Assembly (NCBI GenBank): GCA_046759305.1
Contig: JBHIBY010000053.1
Span: 1 to 17,952 of the forward strand
From: JADFRG01 sp046759305
Lineage (GTDB): Bacteria > Chloroflexota > Anaerolineae > Anaerolineales > E44-bin32
DNA length: 17,952 bases
Reading direction: 5' to 3'
The notes below the pieces were generated by a model. The model did not search any database. It worked only from the letters and a program-made list of their open reading frames with translations, and had not been told where the DNA came from. The first letter of the stretch is position 1, and each line of letters opens with the position of its first letter. Position numbers and translations under genes: made by a program. Positions 1 to 8,510 of this stretch are shown here, piece after piece.

Positions 1-20
1 GGTAAGTTCGCCAGGATCTC

Positions 21-128
21 CGACGGACCGGGGATTCAGCGGCAGAAGCGAGAGATGATCAAGATGCGCGCTCTCGGAATTGGATTCCAAGTAGCGATCC
101 CCTGCCGCTCGGCTCGCGCCCACTAGGC
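21..128 (+). repeat. Decayed attC-like repeat, copy 1
   Basis: This copy shares CGGACCGGGGATTCAGCG and the internal AGAGATGATCAA with the repeat family found downstream; AGAGATGATCAA also occurs in the copy at 13715. The right arm (GCGATCCCC, CCGCTC, GGCTCGCGCC) ends in ACTAGGC at 122-128, resembling an R' box. No clear R'' box is visible on the left, and the side hairpin seen in other copies is missing, so this is a degenerate or partly deleted member. It is the only copy left of the cassette-type region and suggests that the array, or a relative of it, extends beyond the left edge. Confidence 0.55.
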
Positions 129-387
129 GGCAAGTCGTTTGCTGGAGGCAACATGGCATTCATAAGCTCGCAGCGCTCAGACCACGTGGTTACATGCCGG
201 TTTGAGGCAAATGAAACGCGACCTCGATATCTTGTGAGGACAAATTAGTGTCCCAATTGATGGGTCGTGCTTCCGCCGCGTCGGCAGCGAGCTTCGAAAC
301 CCTTGAATTTCGCTGGCAGACTTCCATAAGAACGTGTGCTTCCAGCGGTCATGCCTGAGGCGGAATGAGTGGAGGGGAGGATCCAAT

Positions 388-1053
388 ATGCGGACAAGAT
401 TAGAGACGCTTTCCCATGAGGAATTGCTGAATTGGCCTAATGCGATCACTCTCGGCAGAGTGCTGATTGGCTTGACCGTGTTCGGTTTCGCGGCCTATTC
501 CCAGAGCACGCTATGGAACTTTGTTGGCTTAGTACTCCACTGGGCGCTTGATGGTTTGGATGGCTATTTGGCAAGGTCGATGAAGCAGGAGACCCGGTTT
601 GGCGCCCAGATCGATATCATTGCGGATAGAGTTCTGCTTAGCTTCTTTTACATCAACTATCTACAATCACATCCCTACCTAGCTGTCCCGATCGCCTGGT
701 ATCTCATCATGTACGGCTTTGTCGATCACTATCTCTCTAACCAATTTATAAGATGGGGTCTGTTGTCACCAAACTACTTCTATCAGGCAGATTCACGCAT
801 TTGGTTGCTTAACTGGTCAACACCTGGCAAATTCGTGAACAGTGGGCTCTTCACCGTTCTGGTGCTCGGGACTAATGCGCCGGTGGCGCCGATTGCCGGG
901 TTAATAGGACTGACTTTTCTGAAGCTGTACACCTTTATGAAGATACACATGTTGCCGTTGCCTCAAGCATGGGCAATGACGCGTAGCGACCCTCCTGAGG
1001 TCCGCTTGAGCGTAAGTGAACTCCTGATGGCTGAGGCTCGAGGTGAATCCTAA
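388..1053 (+). CDS. CDP-alcohol phosphatidyltransferase family membrane protein
   Basis: The 221-residue protein carries the complete signature of the CDP-alcohol phosphatidyltransferase superfamily, D-x2-DG-x2-AR-x8-G-x3-D-x3-D, at residues 55-80 (D55, D58, G59, A62, R63, G72, D76, D80). Members transfer a phosphate-linked alcohol from a CDP-linked donor in phospholipid synthesis, using a divalent metal bound by these aspartates. Hydrophobic segments before and after the motif fit a multi-pass inner-membrane enzyme. The ATG at 388 is chosen because GGGGAGGA lies just upstream; an in-frame ATG at 334 lacks such a site. The acceptor alcohol cannot be told from sequence, so no gene symbol is given. 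It follows the decayed repeat copy 1 and converges on the gene ending at 1147. Confidence 0.85.
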   Translation: MRTRLETLSHEELLNWPNAITLGRVLIGLTVFGFAAYSQSTLWNFVGLVLHWALDGLDGYLARSMKQETRFGAQIDIIADRVLLSFFYINYLQSHPYLAVPIAWYLIMYGFVDHYLSNQFIRWGLLSPNYFYQADSRIWLLNWSTPGKFVNSGLFTVLVLGTNAPVAPIAGLIGLTFLKLYTFMKIHMLPLPQAWAMTRSDPPEVRLSVSELLMAEARGES

Positions 1054-1146
1054 GCGGCTGACCGTTGAATGTCGCATCGAGAGTCAATTGAGTTGAATGG
1101 GCAATGACTCCGGACGATGGCGACTCTAGGAGCCTTCGATCCGTCG

Positions 1147-2295
1147 TCAATCGGATAGCAAGACTTTGACGAGTTCGGAGCCTATCGTAAAAAGCCCCGG
1201 TATGACAGGCGCCAGGGTGATGGTTAGAAATCGCCGCAGATTGACCACATCGAATGGCCAGATCGTGAAGTCTTCAGTAATCTTATACAAGGACTTTAGA
1301 GCCTCGATCCGCTGTACGCTCTCCCTGATCCCTTTCTCCTCTGAGTCTAGGGCTTCCGCAATTCGCTTGTAGTGTAGGTCGAATTGTGTGGAAAGGCTGA
1401 GCAAATGAGACTTCTTGGCTTCATTCATGGCTGCATGCGCTGTTCCCAAGGGCAGGAAGAAAGCTAGCGGCGACAGAACAAGGTAGGCGATAAGACCAAA
1501 CCAAGTGAAATAGGATGTACTGAAGGTCCCCAGCTGAATCTCCCGGATAGTCTGCACAGACAAGGTCAGTCCAAGCACCGCGATCGCATACCCTAGCGTC
1601 AGCGAATATTGGCTGATGCTCTTGAGGCCTCCACATCGATCGGGATGCCAAGGGGATATTCTGATTGACTGGTCGCGGAAGATGCGCCGCAAGGTGATTG
1701 TTGTCGAAGCGACGTTATAGAGCCCCAGGGACAGACCGTAAATGGTCACAATCCACATTGGGAATTTAAGCCAGGTCAGAACTATCGAGTGATTGAAAAA
1801 GCTTATCAACTGAGGCCACGGGTACCAGTCGAGATATGAGCCCACAAACAGCAGTGCAACAATGAGAGCAACAATCAGGGAAACGGTCGAGGCCCAGCCT
1901 CTCCTGAGCGCATGGACAAGTTCCTGCAACGGCTTATTGATGGAATCGGAGCTGACAAAGACGCTTGCGTCATAAAGCTGCTGTAGCATCGGATCAATCT
2001 GTGAACTCGACCAGATGTAGAACGCGCCCATCGCTGGCATCATCAGGTAGTCTACAAGCAAGCTCGTCGCATCCTGGAGTAGGCCTGGAGCACCAGACTG
2101 CGTGACGAATGCTCTTAGCACTACCGCGGCAGAGATATCTATAGCTAGATTAGCGATGAGAATCGCGATGGCATAGCGCTTGGGTGACCATCCAAGACGA
2201 TCGCGCACGAACGCAGCCAAGGCGTCGCGGTTACGAAATGCTAGCTTGTCGGGAATGTCCATGTTCGTCGGCGGTCTATTCGTACCTCTTTCCAT
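1147..2295 (-). CDS. Multi-pass membrane protein of unknown function
   Basis: I do not recognise this family. From the ATG at 2295 it is about 382 residues, with six or seven hydrophobic segments. Counted from the farthest upstream TTG (2340), these lie near 55-75, 93-110, 152-170, 190-212, 246-264, 278-298 and 372-388. Between the fourth and fifth is a conserved-looking loop, WHPDRCGGL. A charged, helix-rich segment rich in Glu and Lys (about 305-350) precedes a last hydrophobic stretch, suggesting a cytosolic helical domain. The start is uncertain: TTG 2340, ATG 2295 and ATG 2262 are all in frame and none has a convincing ribosome-binding site. It is transcribed toward the phosphatidyltransferase gene and away from the hydrolase operon. 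Confidence 0.7.
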   Translation of the reverse strand: MERGTNRPPTNMDIPDKLAFRNRDALAAFVRDRLGWSPKRYAIAILIANLAIDISAAVVLRAFVTQSGAPGLLQDATSLLVDYLMMPAMGAFYIWSSSQIDPMLQQLYDASVFVSSDSINKPLQELVHALRRGWASTVSLIVALIVALLFVGSYLDWYPWPQLISFFNHSIVLTWLKFPMWIVTIYGLSLGLYNVASTTITLRRIFRDQSIRISPWHPDRCGGLKSISQYSLTLGYAIAVLGLTLSVQTIREIQLGTFSTSYFTWFGLIAYLVLSPLAFFLPLGTAHAAMNEAKKSHLLSLSTQFDLHYKRIAEALDSEEKGIRESVQRIEALKSLYKITEDFTIWPFDVVNLRRFLTITLAPVIPGLFTIGSELVKVLLSD

Positions 2296-2621
2296 TGTGA
2301 GATTGTGAGTGACGTGTGGTGTGAGGCGGCAGCGATTCAACCGCAGCTTTGATGGCCTTCAGCGTCTGGCTATGCGGAGGTTCCAGCGCATGCAAGGCTG
2401 AATTACAGGTGGGTTCCTGTCGGTGCGCGATGGCAAATCAACCTTGTCTAAAACAGGTTACAGCAATGCGGCACGGAAATCAACGATCTCGAACACCAAT
2501 TGAAAGTCATGGGCTTTTCCGGTACGATCATTGTGAGAGAAGACTCACTCAAGCCAATAGGTGAGCTTGGTATAAGGACCCCCTTAGACCGGGAACAAAG
2601 TAGCTTCGCCGAAAAATCAAT

Positions 2622-2645
2622 GCCCGACCTCAAGGGAGGTCGGGC
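2622..2645. terminator. Perfect 10-bp hairpin, terminator- or attenuator-like
   Basis: GCCCGACCTC and GAGGTCGGGC form a perfect 10-bp stem around an AAGG loop. On the - strand it is followed after a few bases by a run of five T, as in an intrinsic terminator. However, no - strand gene lies to its right in the gap. On the + strand the downstream bases are GCGTTAGTTTA, a weak U-tract. It may be the terminator of a lost gene, the end of a small RNA, or a leader structure of the operon beginning at 2792. Confidence 0.5.
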
Positions 2646-2700
2646 GCGTTAGTTTACCAAGGATTGACACCATCGTACGTCCGAAAAGAGCGGGGCATAG

Positions 2701-2726
2701 GACTGGGGGTACGGACGACCCCCGTC
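2701..2726 (+). other. Hairpin in leader of the hydrolase operon
   Basis: GAC-T-GGGGGT at 2701-2710 pairs with ACCCCCGTC at 2718-2726, giving nine base pairs, one bulged T and a 7-base loop. It lies 65 bases before the operon's first start codon. No U-tract follows, so a leader-RNA structure is as likely as a terminator. Confidence 0.4.
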
Positions 2727-2791
2727 TCTACTCTGAAAGCAAGCTTCTGGCGGTTGATAGGCAATCACTCGCTCGACACCTGTTTCGCCTT

Positions 2792-3574
2792 ATGTCAACT
2801 ACAACCGCGATTACCTACTTAGGCCATGCGACGGTGCTCATTGAGATGGACGGGCTACGCCTTCTAACGGATCCCGCCCTGACAAGCCGCATAGCGCACC
2901 TTCGACGGGTGACGGCAGCTGCAGAACCCGCCACTTACCAGGATATCGACGCGGTTTTGATCTCGCACCTTCACGCAGATCACCTTGATCTCCGTTCGTT
3001 GCGCTTGCTGGATGTCTCGATACGCGTACTTGCTCCAGTAGGGTCTGCCCACCTGCTATCGAAGCTGGGGCTCAAGCAGGTTGATGAGTTCCGAATCGGA
3101 GAAGTCATTCGGCTTGGCGCACTCTCTATCCGGAGCACACACGCCGAACACCGGGGCTTCCGGTACCCATTCGGTCCGGACGGCGATGCGATGGGGTTCC
3201 TGATTAAAGGCAGCCAGAGCATCTACTTCGCAGGCGACACAGATCTTTTCAATGGAATGGCCGAAGTTGAACCCGAACTAGATGTTGCGTTGCTTCCAGT
3301 GTGGGGTTGGGGGCCAACGATCGGCGGTGGCCATCTAAGCCCACGCACAGCAGCAGAGGCGCTAAAGCTACTCCGTCCACGAATGACGGTACCGATCCAT
3401 TGGGGGACTTACTGTCCGATCGGCTTGGAATGGCTCAATCCTTCATTTCTTAGCCGTCCCCCGAAAGAGTTCGAGAAAGCCGCAAACGCGACTGCGCCAG
3501 ATGTCAGAGTTCACATTTTGGCGCCTGGTGCCGGGATCGAGCTTACTGGAGGCATTTGGAATGCACATACCTAG
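2792..3574 (+). CDS. Metallo-beta-lactamase-fold hydrolase, UlaG-like
   Basis: This 260-residue protein has the metallo-beta-lactamase fold signatures. The metal-binding HLHADH is at residues 59-64, further histidines are in THAEH (116-120), the bridging aspartate is in GDTD (148-151), and a late His is in PIHWGT (201-206). The N-terminal YLGHATVLIE and the GDTDLF strand are typical of the UlaG/NAPE-PLD-like branch, whose members cleave phosphoester or lactone bonds; the substrate cannot be inferred. There is no signal peptide, so it should act in the cytosol. The ATG at 2792 has no strong ribosome-binding site. Its end overlaps the best start of the next gene (3561), suggesting co-transcription and translational coupling. 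Confidence 0.87.
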   Translation: MSTTTAITYLGHATVLIEMDGLRLLTDPALTSRIAHLRRVTAAAEPATYQDIDAVLISHLHADHLDLRSLRLLDVSIRVLAPVGSAHLLSKLGLKQVDEFRIGEVIRLGALSIRSTHAEHRGFRYPFGPDGDAMGFLIKGSQSIYFAGDTDLFNGMAEVEPELDVALLPVWGWGPTIGGGHLSPRTAAEALKLLRPRMTVPIHWGTYCPIGLEWLNPSFLSRPPKEFEKAANATAPDVRVHILAPGAGIELTGGIWNAHT

Positions 3575-5783
3575 GCTACGCCATTTACCTTGGATACAGC
3601 GTATTGCCCTCATAGGAACCATCGAGGCGCTCACGTTCGGTGTCATGATCCTTCTGTTCCGCGGCATTACCGCTGAGACTGTTGGTGCGGCGCTTCTGGT
3701 ATCCGGCGCCATCGGATTGGTGAACTCGCTTGTCAGGCCGATCTTGGTGCGACTTGGGATCGTTCCCAGCCTGCTTATCTTCTCGATCCTGGCCTTCGCC
3801 TCGAATGTTCTCATGGTGTGGCTCGCCATCGTATATGCGCCTGGATTCGCGATCGGGCAGATCTGGCTCATAGCTTTGGTCTCGGCCATTTTGGCTGCCA
3901 TCAACGTGTCTTTCAGCGACTTATTCGCGATCGATGACGACGATTCCTATTACCAACACTTGCTTTCTCACATCATCGATCTCAGTCCGCAGGAAGAGGT
4001 GGGAAGGGACCCAGGCATAGTGTTCCTGGAGATCGATGGGCTTTCCAAACGCATCTTGAAACGAGCGATTCGAGAGGGGTTCATGCCAACCTTGGCGCGC
4101 TGGGAGCGTGAGGGGAGGTATCGGATCACGGGGTGGGAGTGCAACGTCCCATGCCAGACTTCTGCAAGTCAGGCCGGAATCTTGCTTGGCAGCAACTTCG
4201 ATGTTCCAGCTTTCCGCTGGTATGAAAAAGATCGTCAGAAGACGATGGTATCAAATCGACCCGCGGACGCGGCCGAACTAGAACGTCGGCTGTCGAAAGG
4301 AGTTGGGCTGCTAGCGCGTGGTGGTGCCAGCCGAGCAAACCTTCTCTCTGGTGACGCGCCAATCGCGATGTTCACATTTAGTACTCTGTCTGACTCGGGC
4401 CGGCACAGTACCCAGGATTTCTACCCGCTTTTCATGGGCCCGTATAACGTTCTGCGCATCGCGCTGCTGTTCATTTGGGATCTCCTCGCTGAGATCCGCG
4501 CGGCAAGGTACCAACGCCGCCAGGACGAGAGGCCGCGGATCCACCGCGGGGGCGTGTATCCGTTGCTGCGAGCGGCTACGACTGTGTTGATGCGCGAGTT
4601 AAGTGCCTATGTGGTGATCGGTGACATGTATTCGGGAGTTCCTTCCGTGTACGCAACGTTCTTCGGTTATGACGAAGTTGCCCATCACTCTGGAATCGAG
4701 CGCGAAGATGCGCTTGCGGTCTTGAGGGACCTGGACACACTCTTCAACCGACTCGACCGGGCTTCGAGGAGAACACCACGACCTTACCAGTTCGTCATAC
4801 TTTCGGACCATGGTCAGAGTCAGGGTGCAACCTTCAAGCAGCGGTATGACATGACCTTGGAGCAGCTCGTCGGGACTCTGATCACTGACGGGCAGACCGT
4901 CGAGAGTGAGGACACCGAAGACGCCGCATGGGGAAACTTGCGTGTGGTCCTAACCGATGTCCTCCACGATCTCATTCCTGATGACGATCATCTCGCATCA
5001 CGGCTCCTGCGGCGTGCCGTCAAGAACCGAATCTACGTCGAAGACGGCGGTGCGACTTCGGCGCCTCAGTCGGATAGCTCTTCGCCAGCCAAGCCAGACT
5101 TTTTGGTTCCATATATCGAGAAATTTAGCCAAGAGCGAGCTAAGCTGGATCAAGCGCTCGACCCTTACCGCGCTGGCTTAGAGAAGCAACAGAGGTATTT
5201 GGAACAGGTCATCGTGGGTCCACTGAGGAAAGACATTGATCGAGCGCGAGAGGCGGCGGACGAGAAGCCTGCCGAAGTGGTCGTCATGGCCTCAGGGAAT
5301 CTCGGACTCATCTATTTCACGCAGTGGAATGATCGGATGAGCTATGAGCTGATCAATGAGACCTTCCCTGACCTCCTTAAGGGACTGGCTAACCATGAAG
5401 GTATTGGTTTCCTGCTCGTGCGATCTGAGGAGCACGGCCCGCTGGCTCTCGGCCCGGAAGGTGTCTATTACTTAAAAGATCGACGAGTTGAGGGAGAGGA
5501 TCCATTGATCAACTTCGGCCGCAATGCGGCCGAGCATATGAGACGGCTGGACTCCTTCCCTCATGTCGCAGACATCATGGTCAACAGCTTGTACGATCCC
5601 GAGACGGGTGAGGTGGCGGCCTTTGAGGAATTAGTGGGGTCGCACGGGGGGCTGGGGGGCGACCAAATGGCACCGTTCGTGATGTTCCCGGCTGAATGGG
5701 AGCTCGAGAACGAGCAAATCCTAGGAGCTTCGGAGCTTCACGCCCAATTGATTAAGTGGTTGGAACCTCAATCCGAAGAATGA
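3561..5783 (+). CDS. Phage-holin-like membrane domain fused to alkaline-phosphatase-superfamily domain
   Basis: This is a 740-residue fusion. Residues 12-120 contain four hydrophobic segments resembling the phage holin family 4 superfamily fold, followed by an acidic patch (IDDDDSYY). From residue 150 on there is an alkaline-phosphatase/nucleotide-pyrophosphatase type domain. Visible ligands are the metal Asp in LEIDG (D159), a candidate nucleophile Thr in PCQTSAS (T200), YDEVAHH (D371, H375), SDHG (D416, H417) and SHGG (H695). A charged, coiled-coil-prone insert spans about 515-570. The core is expected to hydrolyse phosphodiester or phosphomonoester bonds while membrane-anchored; the substrate is unknown. 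ATG 3561 has GGAGG eight bases upstream; the earlier in-frame ATG (3501) would overlap the hydrolase by 74 bases. Its stop overlaps the next start as ATGA. Confidence 0.85.
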   Translation: MHIPRLRHLPWIQRIALIGTIEALTFGVMILLFRGITAETVGAALLVSGAIGLVNSLVRPILVRLGIVPSLLIFSILAFASNVLMVWLAIVYAPGFAIGQIWLIALVSAILAAINVSFSDLFAIDDDDSYYQHLLSHIIDLSPQEEVGRDPGIVFLEIDGLSKRILKRAIREGFMPTLARWEREGRYRITGWECNVPCQTSASQAGILLGSNFDVPAFRWYEKDRQKTMVSNRPADAAELERRLSKGVGLLARGGASRANLLSGDAPIAMFTFSTLSDSGRHSTQDFYPLFMGPYNVLRIALLFIWDLLAEIRAARYQRRQDERPRIHRGGVYPLLRAATTVLMRELSAYVVIGDMYSGVPSVYATFFGYDEVAHHSGIEREDALAVLRDLDTLFNRLDRASRRTPRPYQFVILSDHGQSQGATFKQRYDMTLEQLVGTLITDGQTVESEDTEDAAWGNLRVVLTDVLHDLIPDDDHLASRLLRRAVKNRIYVEDGGATSAPQSDSSSPAKPDFLVPYIEKFSQERAKLDQALDPYRAGLEKQQRYLEQVIVGPLRKDIDRAREAADEKPAEVVVMASGNLGLIYFTQWNDRMSYELINETFPDLLKGLANHEGIGFLLVRSEEHGPLALGPEGVYYLKDRRVEGEDPLINFGRNAAEHMRRLDSFPHVADIMVNSLYDPETGEVAAFEELVGSHGGLGGDQMAPFVMFPAEWELENEQILGASELHAQLIKWLEPQSEE

Positions 5784-8131
5784 GCCTCAATAGGTGCATC
5801 GGCTGCGTCGTGTTCTCGTTGCTGCTCTCTCAATTAGGGAACCAAGTTGCACTTGCAGAGCAGCCCCCCGAGAGGTCGGATCAAGAGCTTGCGGAGACCT
5901 ATGCCCCGGTGCTGTATTTCCACTCTGCTGAACTGTTTCGCCCTCAGTCGGTCGACGTCTTGATTCGCACAGCCCAACTGCGACAAGCGCAGCTACTTTG
6001 GTTCACTGCTAATGTTCTGCCACAGGTTTCCGTATCAGACCTTCTTACTTTCCAGGACGTCAGTTATTCACTCGATGCATGGTACGGTGACCAGGGTTCT
6101 TCGAACTTCAAAAACTACTCGGCACACCGGGCCTACTACCGAACTGTGCTGAGTCCAGATTCAGGCGGGCCGCCCATCGTCGCCTACGCTCACGTTGTGC
6201 GCGATGAGGATCCCGAATTCATCACTATTCAATACTGGCTCTTCTATTACTACAACGATGCTTTCAACAAGCATGAGGGCGATTGGGAGATGATCGAAGT
6301 CGTGCTTAGTAGTGAGGGGGAGCCACAGTGGGTGGTCCTGAGCCAACATCATGGCGGCACCCGAAGAACATGGGGCGCCACGCGGATCGAAGAAGGGACT
6401 CATCCGGCAACGTACGTTTCTCTAGGATCCCATGCGAACTACTTCGTCGGGGAGGAGCTTTACCCCAACGGTGTGACCGTCGGTAACGCCCAATTTCAAG
6501 TCATGGACCGCACCGGCAGCGTCGGAAGAGTCATTCCGGACGTCTCTCTAATCCCGGATCGAGAAGAAGTGGAGCGCGATCCAACAGCCTGGAGCGGCTT
6601 CGAGTGGTTGCCTTTCGGTGGCTTATGGGGCGAGCCGGCGCCGCAGAGCGATTTTGGGGGGCCGTTGGGTCCAGCGTTCAAGGGTGAACAGTGGGAGCGC
6701 CCACTTGAGTGGGGTCTCGCGCAGCCGCCAGATACCGATACTTGGTATGCGAATCGCCTCAGGGTCGAAATCAATGGGCAGGCCGCTGAGGTTGCGCGCG
6801 TGTCTCTCAGCACGGAGGGTGACGCTACACTGACTGCCACCACATCGCATGATGGCCTCGTCATCTTGCACACCGATCCGCCCTCTGACGAGCTCACATA
6901 TGCCAAGATCGAAACAGCCACGCATACTCCCTACGACATGCTTGTGACCTGGCCGGATCCGCAAGCTTCCCAGGTGACCCATTATCAGTTTCGTTCTGTG
7001 CCGCCCGGGAGCGCAACCCTAAAGATGGGGACCAGTGAGCCTCCTTCGCTGGCTATTGAAGGAATGCCAGGCACCATTCGCGCCAGCACTTCAGACACCA
7101 CACGCGTCCTGTGGGACTCTCCCGATGTGGTTTGGGTAGCCGGAATCCTTCCGGCTACGGACGTGATCAAGGGAGTGAGCATTGGCCTGCTCGCCGGGAT
7201 CCTCCCCATGTTTCTGTACGGAGCGGGACTCTACTGGTTCGACCGTTACGAGAAGGAGCCCATGCGCCTCCTGGCAGCTGCGTTTCTATGGGGGGCCATA
7301 CCCGCGATCCTGGTTGCGGCCGTGGTGAGAGTCTTTTTTCAGTTGCCACCGGGCCTTCTCGGTCCAGAAGCTATTGAGGCTCTTCGAGTCGGCTTGGTTT
7401 CGCCGATTGTCGAGGAGGCTCTAAAGGGGTGCGCGATCCTTTTCTTGGCGAGGCGCTACCGACATGAGTTTGACAATGTTCTTGATGGGGTCATCTACGG
7501 TGCGCTTGTTGGATTTGGATTCGCGATGACTGGAAACATCGTGAGCTATCTTGGCGCCTTTCTCTTCCGAGGATTCTCCGGGCTGAGCAATACTATCTTT
7601 ATTCAAGGCCTTCTTTACGCACTGGACCACGCATTCTACTCCGCGATCTTTGGCGCGGGCCTGGGCTACGCGCGGCTTGCCCGCCGGCCCTCGGTTCGCT
7701 GGACAATACCCGTAGCCGCGTTCGCCCTTGCAGTGGCCACGAATGCATTCCATAGTTTCATAACACGAAACGCGGTGAGCCTGAACCCAATAGCGGTTGC
7801 GGCTACCTGGGCTGGTGGGATCTTACTTCTCGTTGTGATGATTTGGTCAATGAGGAGGCAGCGGCGTTGCCTTGAAACGGAGCTGCGCGGTGAGATCCCG
7901 GAGGAGCTTTATGGCAGTCTGTTGGAACCGTGGGCGGGTGCGCGGGAACTCTGGCGTGCCTTCACAAGAGGAGGAATCTCGAGCTGGCGGAAAATGAGAC
8001 GCCTGCGGCAATTGTGCGGAGAGCTAGCTTTCAAGCGTATGCAGGCGCGGCTATTTCCAGATGAGCCTGCGATTGCTGAGGAGGTGGAAGCCATACGAAA
8101 GTCCCTGGCTAAACTTGGAGTAGGTGCCTGA
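5780..8131 (+). CDS. Secreted Vps62-like domain fused to PrsW-type intramembrane protease
   Basis: This 783-residue protein has a signal peptide (about 1-26, ending ALAEQ). An extracytoplasmic Vps62-like region follows (about 35-225), with YAPVLYFHS, FYYYND..HEGDWE, SQHHGG and YVSLGSHANYF. A beta-rich linker leads into a multi-pass C-terminal half from about 455. That half has PrsW-family marks: FDRYEKEP (487-494), VEEALKG (544-550), DNVLDGVIYGA (565-575), DHAFYS (616-621) and NAFHS (655-659). PrsW proteins are proposed membrane metalloproteases; in Bacillus one cleaves an anti-sigma factor. In the second motif, where PrsW proteins usually read GFA..EN, this one has GFAMTGN (Gly585). A basic cytosolic tail follows (690-783). 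The start at 5780 overlaps the previous stop as ATGA, so translation is probably coupled. Confidence 0.83.
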   Translation: MSLNRCIGCVVFSLLLSQLGNQVALAEQPPERSDQELAETYAPVLYFHSAELFRPQSVDVLIRTAQLRQAQLLWFTANVLPQVSVSDLLTFQDVSYSLDAWYGDQGSSNFKNYSAHRAYYRTVLSPDSGGPPIVAYAHVVRDEDPEFITIQYWLFYYYNDAFNKHEGDWEMIEVVLSSEGEPQWVVLSQHHGGTRRTWGATRIEEGTHPATYVSLGSHANYFVGEELYPNGVTVGNAQFQVMDRTGSVGRVIPDVSLIPDREEVERDPTAWSGFEWLPFGGLWGEPAPQSDFGGPLGPAFKGEQWERPLEWGLAQPPDTDTWYANRLRVEINGQAAEVARVSLSTEGDATLTATTSHDGLVILHTDPPSDELTYAKIETATHTPYDMLVTWPDPQASQVTHYQFRSVPPGSATLKMGTSEPPSLAIEGMPGTIRASTSDTTRVLWDSPDVVWVAGILPATDVIKGVSIGLLAGILPMFLYGAGLYWFDRYEKEPMRLLAAAFLWGAIPAILVAAVVRVFFQLPPGLLGPEAIEALRVGLVSPIVEEALKGCAILFLARRYRHEFDNVLDGVIYGALVGFGFAMTGNIVSYLGAFLFRGFSGLSNTIFIQGLLYALDHAFYSAIFGAGLGYARLARRPSVRWTIPVAAFALAVATNAFHSFITRNAVSLNPIAVAATWAGGILLLVVMIWSMRRQRRCLETELRGEIPEELYGSLLEPWAGARELWRAFTRGGISSWRKMRRLRQLCGELAFKRMQARLFPDEPAIAEEVEAIRKSLAKLGVGA

Positions 8132-8397
8132 TCCGGCCTCCCGCTTTGATTGATAGATTTCCAACTGAATCATTTAAAGAGAATAGAGGAAGCGCTCTCC
8201 AGGCCTTATTCCATGAGTTCTTCGATCGAGATTGAGGAGCAACCACGGACATCGCTTGCTTGAGCCCCTACTGCAAATCTCAAGACAATCCGAACTCTCT
8301 TTGATCATAGAATTGATTGAAGCACTTGGACGAACTGACCTGTCGTGTTGATGGCCAATAATCGTAATCGCTGAGAGCCGGCGAAGCATATTTGGCA
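8132..8397. other. Intergenic stretch before the cassette array
   Basis: No gene or clear terminator is seen between the protease gene and the first full attC-like box at 8398. Short open frames crossing into the insertion element on the - strand have no ribosome-binding site and look like chance. Confidence 0.5.
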
Positions 8398-8411
8398 GCC
8401 TAACCACTCGC
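8398..8411 (+). repeat. Left fragment of attC-like repeat copy 2, split by an insertion element
   Basis: GCCTAAC (8398-8404) followed by CACTCGC is the R'' end of the repeat family and matches the integron RYYYAAC consensus exactly. The repeat is interrupted at 8411 and resumes at 10031/10032 with TCGCTGGAGCGG. The bases CTCGC (8407-8411) are duplicated at 10031-10035. Confidence 0.78.
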
Positions 8412-8510
8412 CAGGCTGTGTGAAAAGCAGCCGAAAGGCTACGAATTCTCAGCTCTAGTAGCGAGTATCGACGTATTCCAATAGATTGGCCGCCGAAACT
8501 GGTGAAAGAC

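Larger units (their letters stand above)
2341..2791. other. Gene-free divergent intergenic region
   Basis: About 450 bases lie between the upstream membrane-protein gene on the - strand and the hydrolase operon on the + strand. The short open frames on both strands have no ribosome-binding site or recognisable product. Two hairpins are present (2622-2645 and 2701-2726). A TTGACA occurs at 2664-2669, but no matching -10 box sits at the usual distance, so I do not call a promoter. Control of both flanking transcription units should lie here. Confidence 0.6.

Noticed and set aside
2664..2669. TTGACA as a -35 box for the hydrolase operon
   Set aside because: No acceptable -10 sequence occurs at 15-19 bases downstream.
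2757..2780. GGCAATCACTCGCTCG resembles the left arm of the repeats
   Set aside because: The preceding box does not fit and nothing of the stem or right arm follows before the coding region starts.
2818..2824. CTTAGGC as an R'-like box
   Set aside because: It is inside the conserved YLGHAT coding segment of the hydrolase and has no repeat next to it.
3501..3560. Longer start of the holin/phosphatase fusion at ATG 3501
   Set aside because: It would overlap the hydrolase by 74 bases and lacks the strong ribosome-binding site that precedes ATG 3561.
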